Assembly (NCBI GenBank): GCA_009784635.1 | Contig: WRBG01000122.1 | Span: 1 to 5,955, forward strand | Direction: 5' to 3' | From: Bacteroidales bacterium | GTDB taxonomy: Bacteria; Bacteroidota; Bacteroidia; Bacteroidales; UBA932 | Length of the DNA: 5,955 nucleotides | Shown here: positions 5,612 to 5,955 of the stretch, one piece after another | Layout of the letters: every line of letters starts with the position of its first letter | Position numbering within the stretch: position 1 is the first letter of the stretch | The notes under the pieces: generated by a model | Told to the model about the DNA's origin: nothing | The model's input: the letters and a program-made list of their open reading frames with translations, nothing else | Databases searched by the model: none | Made by a program: the position numbers and the translations under genes

Positions 5612-5955
5612 TTACCTCAACCTCACTTCCACCAGCACCGGATTGTCGTCTTCTTTTACGGAGGCGGCGACTTGCGGGTTTAATACATGCTTCATGAACG
5701 GCAGATGCTTCTCTAAAGAGTAGGGAGGGATAAGTATCAGAAGGCGGTTATCTTCTGTGATTGCGGCAATATGATATTCAGACCCAAGCGGACCGGATTG
5801 CAAAATCTCCATCTTGCTCCAGAACCACTCTTTTTCTTGCTTGTGTTTGATGCCCCAAATCATGCCCTCATGCGCTCCTTGCACAACTATTTGTAGTGCA
5901 TAATAATCGTTGCTTTCAAGAAAATTATACACGGACGCATATCCGTTTTGCAATA
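5612..5955 (-). CDS. Unrecognised protein, C-terminal 114 residues (cut by window edge)
   Basis: The frame is open from the right window edge to a TAA at 5612-5614. The triplet crossing the edge ends in TA and so cannot be a stop, which indicates that the gene continues outside. A TTG at 5951-5953 could be read as a start but has no support. The visible part has no signal peptide, membrane segment or motif I recognise. It is rich in aromatic residues in its first half (YNFLESNDYYALQIVV, then a WFW triplet) and ends in a strand-like NPVLVEVRLR. It appears to be a soluble alpha/beta protein fragment. The stop is 11 bases from the repeat array, and the downstream ATPase has its own promoter, so they are probably separate units. 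No function is proposed. Confidence 0.75.
   Translation of the reverse strand, partial: LQNGYASVYNFLESNDYYALQIVVQGAHEGMIWGIKHKQEKEWFWSKMEILQSGPLGSEYHIAAITEDNRLLILIPPYSLEKHLPFMKHVLNPQVAASVKEDDNPVLVEVRLR

Noticed and set aside
5951..5953. TTG as the real start of the right-edge gene
   Set aside because: The frame stays open into the window edge and no promoter or upstream context is visible, so the gene is better called partial.

Overview
The window looks like a Bacteroidota (Bacteroidetes) chromosome segment. Three things point there: two promoters of the -33 TTTG / -7 TAnnTTTG type that is characteristic of this phylum, start codons without Shine-Dalgarno sequences, and the protein families present (an LVIVD-repeat lipoprotein and DUF4143-type AAA ATPases). 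No genus can be assigned. All six supported genes lie on the minus strand, so transcription runs from right to left. Coding density is high, and no stretch over 300 bases lacks a gene.

Right part (about 4150-5955). The 3' end of an unrecognised gene enters from the right edge and stops at 5612. A 129-bp intergenic region follows, holding three tandem 23-bp repeats, a fourth degenerate copy and a very good Bacteroidota promoter. These drive an AAA ATPase/DUF4143 gene (4229-5482). A second AAA ATPase/DUF4143 gene of a different subclass (2885-4153) follows, with its own promoter. That promoter's -7 box sits between two near-identical 16-bp direct repeats spaced exactly 33 bp apart.

Left part (1-2874). 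Three closely spaced genes follow: nnr, the bifunctional NAD(P)H-hydrate epimerase/dehydratase that repairs damaged nicotinamide cofactors; an LVIVD beta-propeller-like lipoprotein; and the first 32 codons of a secreted, probably outer-membrane protein cut by the left edge. Gaps from 2885 leftward are 10, 43 and 12 bases, and I see no convincing promoter or terminator between them, so they may be co-transcribed with the second ATPase.

The most interesting signal is regulatory. Both ATPase genes carry short direct repeats at their promoters, and the two repeat families share the layout TGTCAA, then 5 or 6 bases, then AAAAC when read in the direction of transcription. This may be an autoregulatory operator system tied to AAA/DUF4143 genes, whose biological role is poorly known. 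That idea is inference. The rest of the window is ordinary metabolic and envelope coding sequence.
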